Shown one piece after another: positions 35,545 to 44,840 of a stretch of DNA of 64,000 nt (position 1 is its first letter; the number at the start of each line of letters is the position of its first letter). The stretch lies in NCBI GenBank assembly GCA_964575845.1, contig CAZNSX010000002.1, positions 186,001 through 250,000 of the forward strand. Direction: 5' to 3'. This stretch comes from CAZNSX01 sp964575845 (GTDB lineage Bacteria; UBA8248; CAZNSX01). The position numbers and the translations under genes are program-made. The notes below the pieces were generated by a model. That model saw only the letters and a list, made by a program, of their open reading frames with translations, made no database searches and was not told the origin of the DNA.

Positions 35545-35619
35545 GTGGGGTCCTCAGGACGCGAGCTCATGATCCGCCATTTTATATAAACATATAAACT
35601 CCTCTTTGGTACATTAAAT

Positions 35620-35820
35620 TATAATGCTGTAACGCCGGCAAAGCGGAATAGCCCAGCGATAGCTGGCCCAGGGAAGGGGCTGTGAGAGAGTTTCGCTGGA
35701 TTTCGGAGGAGGTAAGAAGTAGAAGTATCTGGGGGGCTCTTGCGATCAGCTTAGGGGCAAGGAATGTATTCGATAGTCATGAAAAGCCATAGGATATAAA
35801 AGGTTAGCTTGCCCCAAGGT
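35620..35820 (+). other. Structured intergenic region upstream of the aldehyde oxidoreductase operon
   Basis: Between the LVIVD gene start and the promoter at 35830. It contains a TATAAT (35620-35625), a perfect 5-bp hairpin with a GATA tetraloop (35653-35666), and an 8-bp inverted repeat GGGGCAAG (35754-35761) with CTTGCCCC (35808-35815). No protein frame fits. It could be a small RNA or a second, longer leader for the downstream operon. Confidence 0.3.
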
Positions 35821-35829
35821 CAGGAGGCT

Positions 35830-35859
35830 TTGACAGACGGGGAGGAAATTTGATATAAA
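35830..35859 (+). promoter_or_regulatory. Sigma70-type promoter of the aldehyde oxidoreductase operon
   Basis: TTGACA (35830-35835), 18-base spacer, TATAAA (35854-35859), 48 bases before the TTG start at 35908. Confidence 0.7.
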
Positions 35860-35907
35860 TGTCTTTTGAGCACTCCCCCCTGAAAAACTTAATAGAGGAG
35901 TCAAGGT

Positions 35908-36264
35908 TTGAGCACGGAGAAAGCCAAAAAGAAGGTTAAACACGTGAGGGCTGATATGGAGCTCTGCACCGGGTGCAAGCTCTGCGAGCTGGCCTGCAGT
36001 TTCATCAAGGAGGGGGTTTTTGACCCCCTGAAATCGAGGATTCGCGTTCACATGATAGGCCTTCCCGAGGTGCCTGTGCCCGTCTATCAGCCCAATTGCG
36101 ACTACTGCGGCGGTGACCCCAACTGCGTAAAATTCTGCACTCCCGGAGCCCTCACATACTCCGAGGATAACCCCCGCCTCGACCGTAAGGCAAAGGTGGA
36201 TGCGCTGGCCCTGGCCGAGGAGTGGCTGAGCCGTGCCCTCCCGCCCGTAGACGTGGCGGACTAG
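35908..36264 (+). CDS. Two-cluster 4Fe-4S ferredoxin for the aldehyde oxidoreductase
   Basis: A 118-residue electron carrier. TTG at 35908 with GAGGAG seven bases upstream. The first cluster motif is CTGCKLCELAC (residues 20-30). A second set, CDYCGGDPNCVKFC (about 64-77), carries the remaining cysteines, as in small electron-transfer subunits of AOR-type and related enzymes. It is the first gene of the operon with the MoaD-like protein and AOR, so it most likely delivers or receives electrons for the AOR. Confidence 0.88.
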   Translation: MSTEKAKKKVKHVRADMELCTGCKLCELACSFIKEGVFDPLKSRIRVHMIGLPEVPVPVYQPNCDYCGGDPNCVKFCTPGALTYSEDNPRLDRKAKVDALALAEEWLSRALPPVDVAD

Positions 36265-36285
36265 GCTTCAGGGGGTCCCCCTTCT

Positions 36286-36573
36286 GTGGTAAGGGTCAAG
36301 GTTAATGCTTACGGTTGCTTCAAGGATGCCCTGGGGGCTGGAGAGAGGGAGTATGAGCTCAAAGAGAGCCCAACCCTGGCGGACCTATTCGAGGTCTTGA
36401 AGAATGCCCACGGGGAGCCCTTCTCGCGCCTTCTGAGGGACCGGCTCACGGGAGAGGTTGTTCCCTTCCTCCTCATGGTGAATGAGAAGGTTGTCCGCTC
36501 CCTGACGGGCATGAGCAGTCCCCTCTCACACGGAGACACGGTGACACTAATGGACCCCATGGTAGGGGGCTGA
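36286..36573 (+). CDS. MoaD/ThiS-like sulfur carrier protein
   Basis: A 95-residue ubiquitin-fold protein ending in the Gly-Gly required for thiocarboxylate formation (DPMVGG). GTG start. The N terminus (RVKVNAYGCFKDALGAGE) and DTVTLMDPMVGG tail are those of MoaD-type proteins that supply sulfur to molybdopterin. Located between the ferredoxin and AOR, it is probably the dedicated pterin sulfur carrier for tungsto-pterin synthesis. Confidence 0.87.
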   Translation: MVRVKVNAYGCFKDALGAGEREYELKESPTLADLFEVLKNAHGEPFSRLLRDRLTGEVVPFLLMVNEKVVRSLTGMSSPLSHGDTVTLMDPMVGG

Positions 36574-36635
36574 GGCTCCCTCCGTGAGGCGCTCCAGTGA
36601 AACTCATTGAATCTTCTCGGCAGGAGGAGCTGATC

Positions 36636-38507
36636 GTGTCAGGAAATTTCAAGTACGGGGGATACGCGGGGAAGTTCCTGAGAGTTAATCTCACCACTGG
36701 GGACATAAAGGGCGAGCCCCTTCCGGCGGAGTGGGCCGAGAGGTACCTGGGGGGTCTCGGCCTTGCGGCACGGCTTCTTTACGATGAGATTCCCCCAGGG
36801 GTTGACGCCTTTGATGAGGGGAACAAGGTCGCGATTTTCACGGGGCCCTGCGAAGGCACTTATGTGCCCACAGCCTCCCGAATAGGCGTCTACACCAGGT
36901 CTCCCCTCACCGGCGCTTTCTTCCATAGCTCCGCAGGGGGCCACTTCGCCCCTGAGCTCAAGTATGCGGGCTGGGATGGCATCCTTATCGAGGGTAAGGC
37001 GGAGAAGCCGGTTTATATCTGGATTCAGGATGAGCGGGTCGAGATAAGGGATGCTGGGAGCTACTGGGGTCTTGAGACCCACCATGCTCAAGAGAAGCTC
37101 AGAGAGGACCTCGCCTGCCCCGAAGCCCAGGTGGGCTGCATAGGGCCGGCCGGAGAGAAGAGGGTTCGTTTTGCGGCGACCATCTTCGGCGTGCGCGCGG
37201 CTGGCCGCGGGGGCGGAGGGGCCGTCCTGGGCTCTAAGAACCTGAAGGCTGTAGCCGTCAGGGGAACGGGAGCCGTTGCCGTTCCTGACCCCCAGGAGCT
37301 GAACCGGGTTCTGAAGGACCTCTACGAGAGGGTCACGAGCCACCCCGTGACGGGCAAGGGGCTTCCCACCTACGGGACCCCGGCCATAGTCATGACCAAC
37401 AATAAGATGGGCATCCTCGGCACCCGGAACTGGCAGAACGAGTACTTCCCCCAGGCCGAGCAGATAGGGGCCGAGCATTTCAAGGAGACCCTCTGGAGGA
37501 AGCACAAGGGATGCTTTGCCTGCCCCGTCTACTGCGGCAAGTACTCTGTGGTGAGGGAGGGACCGCTCAAGGGAACGGTGGTTGAGGGTCCGGAGTATGA
37601 GGACCTTTTCTCGCTGGGCTCCCTGTGCGGGGTGAGCGATATCCGGGCCGTAGCACGCGGGGAGAGGCGGTGCGATGACCTGGGCCTTGATGCGATCGAG
37701 GCGGGTGTCGTGGCTGCCTTTGCCATGGAAGCTTACGAGAAGGGCATCCTCTCTAAGGAGGCGGCGGGCGGCCTCGAGCTTCGCTTCGGAAACTGGGAGG
37801 CCATGCTCGAGCTCATCGAGCTCATGGCCCGAAGGGAGGGCCTCGGCGCTATGCTGGCCGACGGCCTCGTTCCCGCAGCCGACTGCCTCGGAGGAGAGGC
37901 CCATGATTTTGCCATGCATCACCGGGGGCTGGGCTTCGCCGGGCATAGCTCGCGGGGCCTTCCCGGAATGGCTCTTGGCTATGCGACGGGTCCCCGCGGG
38001 GGGAGCCATCATGACGGGAGGCCCACGGGCGAGCGCGGAGGCCTCGTGGAGAGGGAGGCCTTTGAGGGGAAGGGGCCTTATACAGCGGGGGTGAACGACC
38101 TCATGGCCATCACCGATTCCATGATCATCTGCCACATGACAGAGCCCATCTACGGCCCCATAGCCCCGAACGATATCGTTCCAGCGGTGATAAATGCCGT
38201 TACCGGCATGAAGCTCTCGATGGATGAGGCAAACGAGATGGCGGACCGCATCTGGACCCTCACGCGGTGCCACCTCGTGCGCGAGGGCTACACTCGCAAG
38301 GATGACACCCTTCCCCGCCGCTTCATGGAGGAGCCCATACCCGAGGGGCCGAGCAAGGGGATGCTCATTCCCCGTGAAAAGCTAGACCTGATGCTGGATG
38401 AGTATTATGAGCACAGGGGCTGGGATAAGGAGACTGGCATACCCACTCGGGAGAAGCTCAAGTCTTTAGGGCTTGCGGATACTATTCCAGACCTGTGGGG
38501 AAGTTGA
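36636..38507 (+). CDS. aor: Aldehyde:ferredoxin oxidoreductase (tungsten pterin)
   Basis: Oxidises aldehydes to acids, reducing ferredoxin. I choose GTG 36636 (VSGNFKYGGYAGK) with AGGAGGAGC six bases upstream, giving 623 residues; the GTG 39 bases earlier has no ribosome-binding site. Domain 1 (about 5-210) holds the pterin site (RYLGGLGLAARLLYDE and FGVRAAGRGGGGAVLGSKNLKA). The cluster-binding cysteines CFACPVYC and SLCGVSD near residues 290-330 bind the 4Fe-4S cluster; the DLGLDAIEAG segment around residue 350 contains the DxxGLD motif. The ferredoxin and MoaD-like genes upstream support its identity. Substrate specificity is open. Confidence 0.95.
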   Translation: MSGNFKYGGYAGKFLRVNLTTGDIKGEPLPAEWAERYLGGLGLAARLLYDEIPPGVDAFDEGNKVAIFTGPCEGTYVPTASRIGVYTRSPLTGAFFHSSAGGHFAPELKYAGWDGILIEGKAEKPVYIWIQDERVEIRDAGSYWGLETHHAQEKLREDLACPEAQVGCIGPAGEKRVRFAATIFGVRAAGRGGGGAVLGSKNLKAVAVRGTGAVAVPDPQELNRVLKDLYERVTSHPVTGKGLPTYGTPAIVMTNNKMGILGTRNWQNEYFPQAEQIGAEHFKETLWRKHKGCFACPVYCGKYSVVREGPLKGTVVEGPEYEDLFSLGSLCGVSDIRAVARGERRCDDLGLDAIEAGVVAAFAMEAYEKGILSKEAAGGLELRFGNWEAMLELIELMARREGLGAMLADGLVPAADCLGGEAHDFAMHHRGLGFAGHSSRGLPGMALGYATGPRGGSHHDGRPTGERGGLVEREAFEGKGPYTAGVNDLMAITDSMIICHMTEPIYGPIAPNDIVPAVINAVTGMKLSMDEANEMADRIWTLTRCHLVREGYTRKDDTLPRRFMEEPIPEGPSKGMLIPREKLDLMLDEYYEHRGWDKETGIPTREKLKSLGLADTIPDLWGS

Positions 38508-38670
38508 AGACGTGTAAGTCCGGTAGGAGCGCTACCCAGAAGAAGTCAATCTTTCCCTTATACGGTCGGGTGGGTCTAAAGTTGCCGCCCGAGAAACTTT
38601 TTCTTCAAGCCCTCTTGGGGGCGGGGCAAGGCTCCGCCTCCGCCCGCTGAGTCTCAGCCAGGACGCGAAT

Positions 38671-39891
38671 TTGTCCCTACTCTTTGAGCCCTTCGAGCTT
38701 GGAGGCTTGGGCCTCCCAAACCGCGTGGTCCGCTCAGCCGTCTACCAAGGGATGGCGAGCCCCGGCGGTGAGGTCACAGAGGAGCTCCTCGCGGCCTATA
38801 GAGCTCTTTCCAAGGGAGGCTCCGGTCTTCTCATCACGGGGAGCGCTTACGTTTCCCTTGATGGAAGAAGCGGCGGCGGGATGTTGAGTGCGGCGGATGA
38901 TTCTACCATCTCCGGTCTGAGGAAGCTCTCCTCTGTCCTCAGGGAGGGAGGCGGAAGGGGAATCCTTCAGCTATTCCATGCCGGAAGGCAGACAAAGGAA
39001 GAATTCACCGGAGGAAAGACTCCGGTAGCGCCCTCCGAGCTTGAGGAACCCACACTCGGGACGAGGCCGAGAGCCCTCGGAGAAGAAGAAGTGGAGGGCA
39101 TCATCGATGCGTTCGCAAGCGCGGCCCGAAGGGCCCGTGAGGGGGGCTTTGACGGGGTAGAACTCCACTCGGCCCACGGCTACCTTCTGAGCCAGTTTCT
39201 CTCCCCTCACACCAATCGGAGGCAAGACAAGTGGGGAGGAGGCCTTGAGGGGAGACTCAAGATTATCCTGGAGATAAGGGAGAGCATAGGGAGTCTCGCA
39301 GGGGAGGATTTTCCCCTCCTGGTGAAGATAAATACTGAGGATGGTATCCCGGGGGGTCTTGAGCCGAAGGAGGCCGTTGAGGTGGCGGGGCGCCTCCTCG
39401 GAGCAGGCTTCACCGCCATTGAGCTGAGCGGCGGGATGTTTGAGGCGGGCGATTTCACCGTCCGGAGGGGTCTCAGGCCAAAGGAGGAGGAAGCTTACTT
39501 CCTTGAGGCGGCGAGAGAGATAAGAAAGAAGGTAAAAGGCCCCCTCATCCTCGTGGGCGGCATCCGTTCGCGCTCGGTTGCGGAGGGGATCCTGGCCGAA
39601 GGCGCAGTGGACCTCATCTCCCTGGGAAGGCCTCTCACACGGGAGCCCGACCTACCTCTCCTCTGGCAAGGGGGAAAAGATGGGGCTGATTGCATCTCTT
39701 GCAATCTCTGTATAATGAAAGTCATGCGAGGCCTTCCGAACCTCTGCTATGATTCTTACGTAGGGGCTCTCAGGAGAGCCGTTGATGAGGGGCGTTTAGC
39801 CTCTGAGGATGCCAAAACCCTGCGTATCGCGCTTCAGCGGGATGGAAAGGTGCCCGAGGTTCCCGGCTTTAATCACCCCCTTCGTCCTTGA
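38671..39891 (+). CDS. NADH:flavin oxidoreductase (OYE-like TIM barrel)
   Basis: FMN-dependent ene-reductase-type enzyme, 406 residues, TTG start. Visible FMN/active-site blocks: LPNRVVRSAVYQGMAS, ILQLFHAGRQ, FDGVELHSAHGYLLSQFLSP, HTNRRQDKWGG and VGGIRSRSVAEGILAEG followed by DLISLGRPL. Four cysteines in ADCISCNLCIMK and NLCYDS resemble the iron-sulfur site of 2,4-dienoyl-CoA reductase-like members, although the C-terminal pyridine-nucleotide domain of those is absent. The 163-base gap to the AOR gene holds a GC-rich inverted repeat (about 38615-38645) but no promoter I am confident of. Confidence 0.88.
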   Translation: MSLLFEPFELGGLGLPNRVVRSAVYQGMASPGGEVTEELLAAYRALSKGGSGLLITGSAYVSLDGRSGGGMLSAADDSTISGLRKLSSVLREGGGRGILQLFHAGRQTKEEFTGGKTPVAPSELEEPTLGTRPRALGEEEVEGIIDAFASAARRAREGGFDGVELHSAHGYLLSQFLSPHTNRRQDKWGGGLEGRLKIILEIRESIGSLAGEDFPLLVKINTEDGIPGGLEPKEAVEVAGRLLGAGFTAIELSGGMFEAGDFTVRRGLRPKEEEAYFLEAAREIRKKVKGPLILVGGIRSRSVAEGILAEGAVDLISLGRPLTREPDLPLLWQGGKDGADCISCNLCIMKVMRGLPNLCYDSYVGALRRAVDEGRLASEDAKTLRIALQRDGKVPEVPGFNHPLRP

Positions 39892-39960
39892 CCCCGGCCC
39901 CTTTCCGCTTTACCATTTTTTCACGCCTGAAGTGAGAACCCTCATACAGGAGGTGAAGGT

Positions 39961-41235
39961 TTGAAGCGGCTTCAAGCAGAGGTCGTTACCATTGGTACGG
40001 AGCTGCTCCTGGGCGACCTCATCGATACCAATAGTGCTTACATCGCACAGAGGCTCAAGGAAGTCGGGCTTGATCTTTTTTTTAAGTCCACAGTAGGTGA
40101 TAACCGGCGCCGGCTGGGCTCCGTTCTCCGCCGAGCCCACCGCCGCTCCCAGATAGTCATCGCCACAGGAGGTTTGGGTCCTACGATAGATGATGTGACG
40201 CGGGAGGCGGTCGCAGACGTCATGGGCGTCGAGCTGGAATTCCGCCAGGACCTCTACGATTACATCGAGGCCTACTTCAATAGGCGGGGCTTCACCATGA
40301 GCGAGAATAACCGTAAGCAGGCCTATGTGCCCCGAGGGGCCCTTGCCCTTGAGAACCCGAGGGGAACCGCCCCGAGCTTTATCTGCGAGGACGGCCTGGG
40401 TATTATCATAGCTCTTCCCGGTGTACCCCGCGAGATGAACTATCTGATGGAGCACAGCGTCATCCCGTATCTCAGGGAAAAGTTCTCCTTGGGGGAAGTA
40501 ATAAAGACCAAGGTTCTCAGAACCTGCGCCATCGGGGAGAGCCGCCTGGATAGCTTGATAGCCGACCTTTTCCGCAGCTCGGCCAACCCCACCATAGCTC
40601 TTCTCGCAAGGCCGGGCCAGGTGGATGTGCGCATTACGGCAAAGGCCGTGAGCGAGGCGGAGGCGGAGACGATGATAGGCGAACTCGAACGCAGGGTGAA
40701 GGAGCGGATAGGGCCTTACATTTACGGAAAGGGGGAAGAGAGTCTTGAGGAGGCCGTTGGCAGGCTCCTTATCTCCCAAGGACAAACCCTCTCTCTCCTG
40801 GAGACAAGCACAGGCGGGGCCGTCGCTCAGCGGCTAACTTCCACCCCAGGTGCACAGGGCTTTTTCCTGCACGGCGTGGTGGCCCTTTCAGCAGAGCGGG
40901 TGGCCGAAGCCCTGGGAATTAAGGATGCTCCCCCAGCCGATGACTTCGTCGCTCTCGCGGATGCCGCTTCCCGTGCCCTGGGGAAAGCTTCCGGAGCCGC
41001 CCTAAGCCTTGCCGTCGTCGGCCCAAATCCGTCGGTGGGCATCGAGCCCGAGCGAAGCAGGGAGGCTCCTCCGGTAAAGGAAACCTGCTTCTCCCTATCA
41101 GGGCCAAAGGGCCAGGCGAGGTTTCAGCAGAAATTCGGGGGCGATGAGCGTTTCATCCAGGCGAGGGCAACGGTCTATGCCCTTGACTTGGTCCGCCGCT
41201 ACCTTCTTATTGGCCCCTCGGGCGTTATCCCATGA
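39961..41235 (+). CDS. CinA-like protein with altered C-terminal active site
   Basis: Start at TTG 39961 after AGGAGGTGAAGGT. N-terminal MoCF-biosynthesis-like domain (about 1-170) with VVTIGTELLLGDLIDTNS and TGGLGPTIDDVTREAVAD, matching the pyrophosphatase domain of CinA. The C-terminal CinA domain normally has ESCTGG; here the site reads ETSTGG, with ETS in place of ESC. The remaining TPGAQGFFLHGVVAL pattern fits, so the fold is kept but nicotinamide-nucleotide amidase activity may be altered. It is the first of a cinA-metH/MTHFR pair (119 bases apart). Confidence 0.87.
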   Translation: MKRLQAEVVTIGTELLLGDLIDTNSAYIAQRLKEVGLDLFFKSTVGDNRRRLGSVLRRAHRRSQIVIATGGLGPTIDDVTREAVADVMGVELEFRQDLYDYIEAYFNRRGFTMSENNRKQAYVPRGALALENPRGTAPSFICEDGLGIIIALPGVPREMNYLMEHSVIPYLREKFSLGEVIKTKVLRTCAIGESRLDSLIADLFRSSANPTIALLARPGQVDVRITAKAVSEAEAETMIGELERRVKERIGPYIYGKGEESLEEAVGRLLISQGQTLSLLETSTGGAVAQRLTSTPGAQGFFLHGVVALSAERVAEALGIKDAPPADDFVALADAASRALGKASGAALSLAVVGPNPSVGIEPERSREAPPVKETCFSLSGPKGQARFQQKFGGDERFIQARATVYALDLVRRYLLIGPSGVIP

Positions 41236-41353
41236 GAAGAGAGCTTTCCTCCTGGGATGGGACTGAGCTTGTGCTAGCCGGGCGACCCGCGAGGGATCCG
41301 GGGCGACGACTCCCCGCCCCCCCGAGCAGGGCCATGCGGCTTTGAGGGTTCCT

Positions 41354-43204
41354 ATGGGCGTATCCTTCTCGGAAAGGCTTGAGCAGGGAGTCCTCGTCTG
41401 CGACGGCGCTATGGGGACCATGCTCTACTCCAAGGGGGTTTACATAGACCGCTGCTTTGACGCGCTGAACCTCACGGCTCCGGACCTTGTTAGGGAAGTG
41501 CACCGCGAGTACATTAAGGTCGGAGCCGATATCATTGAGAGTAACACCTTCGGTGCCAATAGGTTCAAGCTCAGAGTCCATGGCCTTGAGGGCCAGGTTC
41601 GGGAGATAAACAGGCAGGGGGCTCTGTTAGCGCGGGAGGAGAGCCGAGAGGCGGCTCTGGTGGCGGGTGCCGTGGGGCCTCTGGGAGTCTTGATTGAGCC
41701 TATGGGAAAGGTTCCCTCGACTGCAGCCAGGGAAGCCTTCACGGAACAGGCCGAGGGCCTGCTCGAGGGTGGTGTGGACCTTTTCGTTCTGGAGACCTTC
41801 GTCCACCTGGAAGAGATGGGAGAGGCCATAGTGGCCGTGAAGCAGGCCTGCGAGAGGAAGGGCAAGGTTCTTCCCATCATAGCCCAGATGACCTTTGGCG
41901 AGGATGGCAACACGCTGCACGGGATCGAACCCGAGCGGGTGGCCCATCAGATCGAGCAGTGGGGGGTCGATGTTTTGGGCACAAACTGTGGTGTGGGCCC
42001 CGCTCCCATGCTGGAAAGCATCCGGCGCATGAGGTCCGCGACCTCGCTGCCGCTCTCGGCCCAGCCCAATGCAGGAACTCCAGCCCTGGTGGACGGGCGT
42101 TATATCTATCTCACCTCCCCGGAATACCTCGCCACCTATGCACAGAGGTTCATTCAGGTGGGGGTCCGGGTGCTGGGCGGCTGCTGCGGCACAACGCCCG
42201 CTCACATTGCCGCTGTGAGAAGAGCTGTAAGGGCTATGAGCCCCTCCCGGGCGGAGGTGAGCCCTGAGCCCAGGCGGGGAGTCTTACGCCGGGGGCAAGA
42301 GGCCGTTCCCACGGCGGAGAAGAGCCCTCTGGCGCTCAAGCTGGCTGAGGGTAAGTATGTGGTGAGCGTCGAGGTGATTCCGCCTCGTGGCGTGGACCCG
42401 GGCAAGGTCCTAGAATCCGCCAGGCTGCTCAAGGAGGCGGGGGTGGATGCCGTCAACATCCCTGATGGGCCCAGGGCCAGTGCCCGGATGAGCCCCCTGG
42501 CTCTGGCCCTCCTGCTCGTTAGGGAAGTTAAGCTGGAACCCATCCTTCACTACACTTGTCGCGACCGCAATCTTCTCGGCATGCAATCGGATATTTTGGG
42601 AGCTCATGCCCTTGGCATCCGAAACCTGCTCATCATCACGGGCGACCCGCCAAAGCTCGGCGATTATCCTGAAGCAACGGCCGTTTATGATGTGGACTCC
42701 ATAGGGCTGGTGCGACTCATCTCGCGCCTTAACCGAGGGGAGGACGTGGCGGGGAACACCATAGGAACCCCCACGGCCGTCCACATCGGCGTGGGTGTCA
42801 ACCCCGGGGCTATAAACCTCGATGAGGAGATAAGGCGCTTTAAGCTTAAGGTCGAGGGTGGAGCTGAATATGCTCTGACCCAGCCTGTCTTTGAGCTGCA
42901 CCTCTTGGAGAGATTTCTCGATCGGGTCGAGGGCTTCAGGATTCCGATTCTGGCGGGCATCTTGCCGTTGGCGAGCTACCGGGCGGCAGAGTTCCTTCAT
43001 AACGAGGTGCCCGGCATGTCCATTCCCAAAGGGGTTCTGGAGCGCATGCGAAGAGCCCGGACCGGCGATGAGGCGAGGGCCATCGGGATCGAGGTGGCCC
43101 AGGAGGCGCTTCTTGAGACCCAGGGCCTTGTACAAGGCGCTTACATCATGTCGCCCGTGGGAGGAGCCCGGGGGGCGCTCAAGGTGCTGGAGGTTCTCAA
43201 GTAA
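41354..43204 (+). CDS. yitJ: Bifunctional homocysteine S-methyltransferase / methylenetetrahydrofolate reductase
   Basis: A 616-residue fusion of the YitJ type. ATG 41354 follows GAGGG; a TTG 12 bases earlier is an alternative. The N-terminal half (about 1-290) is the zinc-dependent methyltransferase barrel, with VCDGAMGTMLYSKGVY, the Cys ligand in LGTNCGVGP and the final GGCCGTTPAH. The C-terminal half (about 310-616) is methylenetetrahydrofolate reductase with YVVSVEVIPPRG, ITGDPPKLGDY and ALTQPVFELH. Such fusions recycle homocysteine to methionine and link to one-carbon flow. Confidence 0.94.
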   Translation: MGVSFSERLEQGVLVCDGAMGTMLYSKGVYIDRCFDALNLTAPDLVREVHREYIKVGADIIESNTFGANRFKLRVHGLEGQVREINRQGALLAREESREAALVAGAVGPLGVLIEPMGKVPSTAAREAFTEQAEGLLEGGVDLFVLETFVHLEEMGEAIVAVKQACERKGKVLPIIAQMTFGEDGNTLHGIEPERVAHQIEQWGVDVLGTNCGVGPAPMLESIRRMRSATSLPLSAQPNAGTPALVDGRYIYLTSPEYLATYAQRFIQVGVRVLGGCCGTTPAHIAAVRRAVRAMSPSRAEVSPEPRRGVLRRGQEAVPTAEKSPLALKLAEGKYVVSVEVIPPRGVDPGKVLESARLLKEAGVDAVNIPDGPRASARMSPLALALLLVREVKLEPILHYTCRDRNLLGMQSDILGAHALGIRNLLIITGDPPKLGDYPEATAVYDVDSIGLVRLISRLNRGEDVAGNTIGTPTAVHIGVGVNPGAINLDEEIRRFKLKVEGGAEYALTQPVFELHLLERFLDRVEGFRIPILAGILPLASYRAAEFLHNEVPGMSIPKGVLERMRRARTGDEARAIGIEVAQEALLETQGLVQGAYIMSPVGGARGALKVLEVLK

Positions 43205-43412
43205 AGGTTTGGGCGAGAAAGTTTGAAGAAAAAATCGAAGAGAAGATAATTTTACTTTATTTTATGCCCCTAGTTATGCTAGTTTCCACCGTATCTTTGC
43301 CCTCATCCACCGGAGCCCTTTCGGGAGATTCCAGGCGGAAGGGCATTTCCGGGGTGAATTAAAAGAAGCAATCTTATACAGCTTTTCTACCTCCGCCCAG
43401 ATTTTTGCGAGC

Positions 43413-44840
43413 GTGCTTGAGTTCAAGCCCTTTGGGTTGAAAGACCGGAGGTTATGGCCAGTTGGGCTGGCCCTGGCTGCAGGGGCGGGAGTCCTTCTCT
43501 TTGTTTTTCTGCGTCTTCCCACCCAAGGAAGCATTACCGATAATTCAACTTTCCCTCCTCAGAGAGAAAAGCTAGAAAAAGCTCTTCTTAAGGTTCCCCA
43601 AGGGCCTCCTCTAGAGAGCGCCGTTGAAGCTAGCTCTTCCCGAATGGCTCCATCCTCGGATGGATCCTCTGGGCCCGAGAGAAATTCCTCCGGGGAACAA
43701 GCGGCCGCGCCTGAAGAGATGAATTCTTTGAAGCATGTTGAGAATGTCTTTGAGCGAGGCGAGACCCTCTCCTCGGCTCTTCGCCGCCACGGGGTCTCTT
43801 ACGAAGAGGTTCATTCAATAGTGCAGGCAGCCGAACCCATTTTCAATCTGAACCGGATCCTCCGGGGAAGGGCCTACCGCGTGAGCCTGGGCCCTCAAGG
43901 GGTGAGGCGCTTTGAGTATGAGGTAGATGATGAGCGAGCACTCCGGGTGGAGCGTGGGGGCGAGAGGAAATTCGAAGCCCGCCTTGTGCGGCTTCCCTCG
44001 GAGAGGCGACTGGAGAAGGTCCAGGGGATAATAGAGGAGTCCTTATTTGATTCCGTGATCTCAGCGGGGGAGGGCCCTCTTCTGGCTTCCCTCCTGGCTG
44101 ATATATACGCCTGGGACATCGACTTCCATAAGGACTTTCGGAAGGGAGATAGCTTCAAGGTCTTAGTGGAGAAACGCTACCGGGAGGGGGAGTTCATTGG
44201 CTACGGGAGGGTAATGGCGGCTGAATTTCAGGTCAAGGGGAGGAGGTCCGTGGCCATATTCTTCAAGGACCCAGACGGCCATACCGGCTACTATGCACCC
44301 GATGGGAGCTCAATGAAAAAGCGCTTCCTCCGCTCTCCCTTGAGCTACTATCGCATCTCCTCCCGCTTCACCCGCCGCCGACTCCATCCAATCCTCAAGC
44401 GCAATATCCCTCACTTTGGCGTTGACTATGCCGCTCCTGCGGGAACTCCCGTTCGGGCTGTGGGTGAGGGTACCGTCATCTTTGCAGGCCGGAATGGTGG
44501 GGCTGGAAACATGGTGAAGCTGCGTCACGGTTCCCTTTATAGGAGTGTTTACATGCACCTCTCCCGGTTTGGTCGGGGCATCCGTCGGGGCGCCCGGGTC
44601 TCCCAGGGCCAGGTAATAGGTTATGTGGGCTCCACGGGCCTTGCCACAGGACCTCATCTGGACTTTCGCCTTGAGAAAAATGGCCGCCTCATAAACCCCT
44701 TGAGAGCCCGCCTCCCGGCGGGGGCTCCAGTTAAGGAGAAGTATCGCCACCTTCTCAAGAAGGAGGCCGAGCGCATGACGGACCTCCTGAACGGAAAAAA
44801 ATCCCTTCTGGTCATGAAAGGCGGGAGGGAAAGGTCGTGA
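43413..44840 (+). CDS. M23-family peptidoglycan endopeptidase
   Basis: A 475-residue membrane-anchored protein. GTG start; a transmembrane helix at about residues 17-33 (VGLALAAGAGVLLFVFL) is followed by a Ser/Glu-rich linker and an OapA-like or LysM-like cap domain (about 105-190) starting at ERGETLSSALRRHGVS. The LytM domain (about 310-430) has HFGVDYAAPAGTPV, VYMHLSRFG and TGPHLDFRL. The usual HLHFE metal triad is HLDFRL here, a variant seen in several M23 subgroups. The next gene overlaps it by four bases. Confidence 0.9.
   Translation: MLEFKPFGLKDRRLWPVGLALAAGAGVLLFVFLRLPTQGSITDNSTFPPQREKLEKALLKVPQGPPLESAVEASSSRMAPSSDGSSGPERNSSGEQAAAPEEMNSLKHVENVFERGETLSSALRRHGVSYEEVHSIVQAAEPIFNLNRILRGRAYRVSLGPQGVRRFEYEVDDERALRVERGGERKFEARLVRLPSERRLEKVQGIIEESLFDSVISAGEGPLLASLLADIYAWDIDFHKDFRKGDSFKVLVEKRYREGEFIGYGRVMAAEFQVKGRRSVAIFFKDPDGHTGYYAPDGSSMKKRFLRSPLSYYRISSRFTRRRLHPILKRNIPHFGVDYAAPAGTPVRAVGEGTVIFAGRNGGAGNMVKLRHGSLYRSVYMHLSRFGRGIRRGARVSQGQVIGYVGSTGLATGPHLDFRLEKNGRLINPLRARLPAGAPVKEKYRHLLKKEAERMTDLLNGKKSLLVMKGGRERS

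Noticed and set aside
35636..35740. Possible molybdenum-cofactor riboswitch
   Set aside because: A GATA-loop hairpin is present, but the remaining conserved stretches of that motif do not appear, and the better promoter lies downstream of it.
38600..38650. Terminator after the AOR gene
   Set aside because: A GC-rich inverted repeat exists but is not followed by a T run, so an intrinsic terminator is not supported.
41232..41345. 37-codon frame overlapping the cinA-like stop
   Set aside because: Low-complexity Arg/Pro composition, no family resemblance; it is the leader of the YitJ gene.
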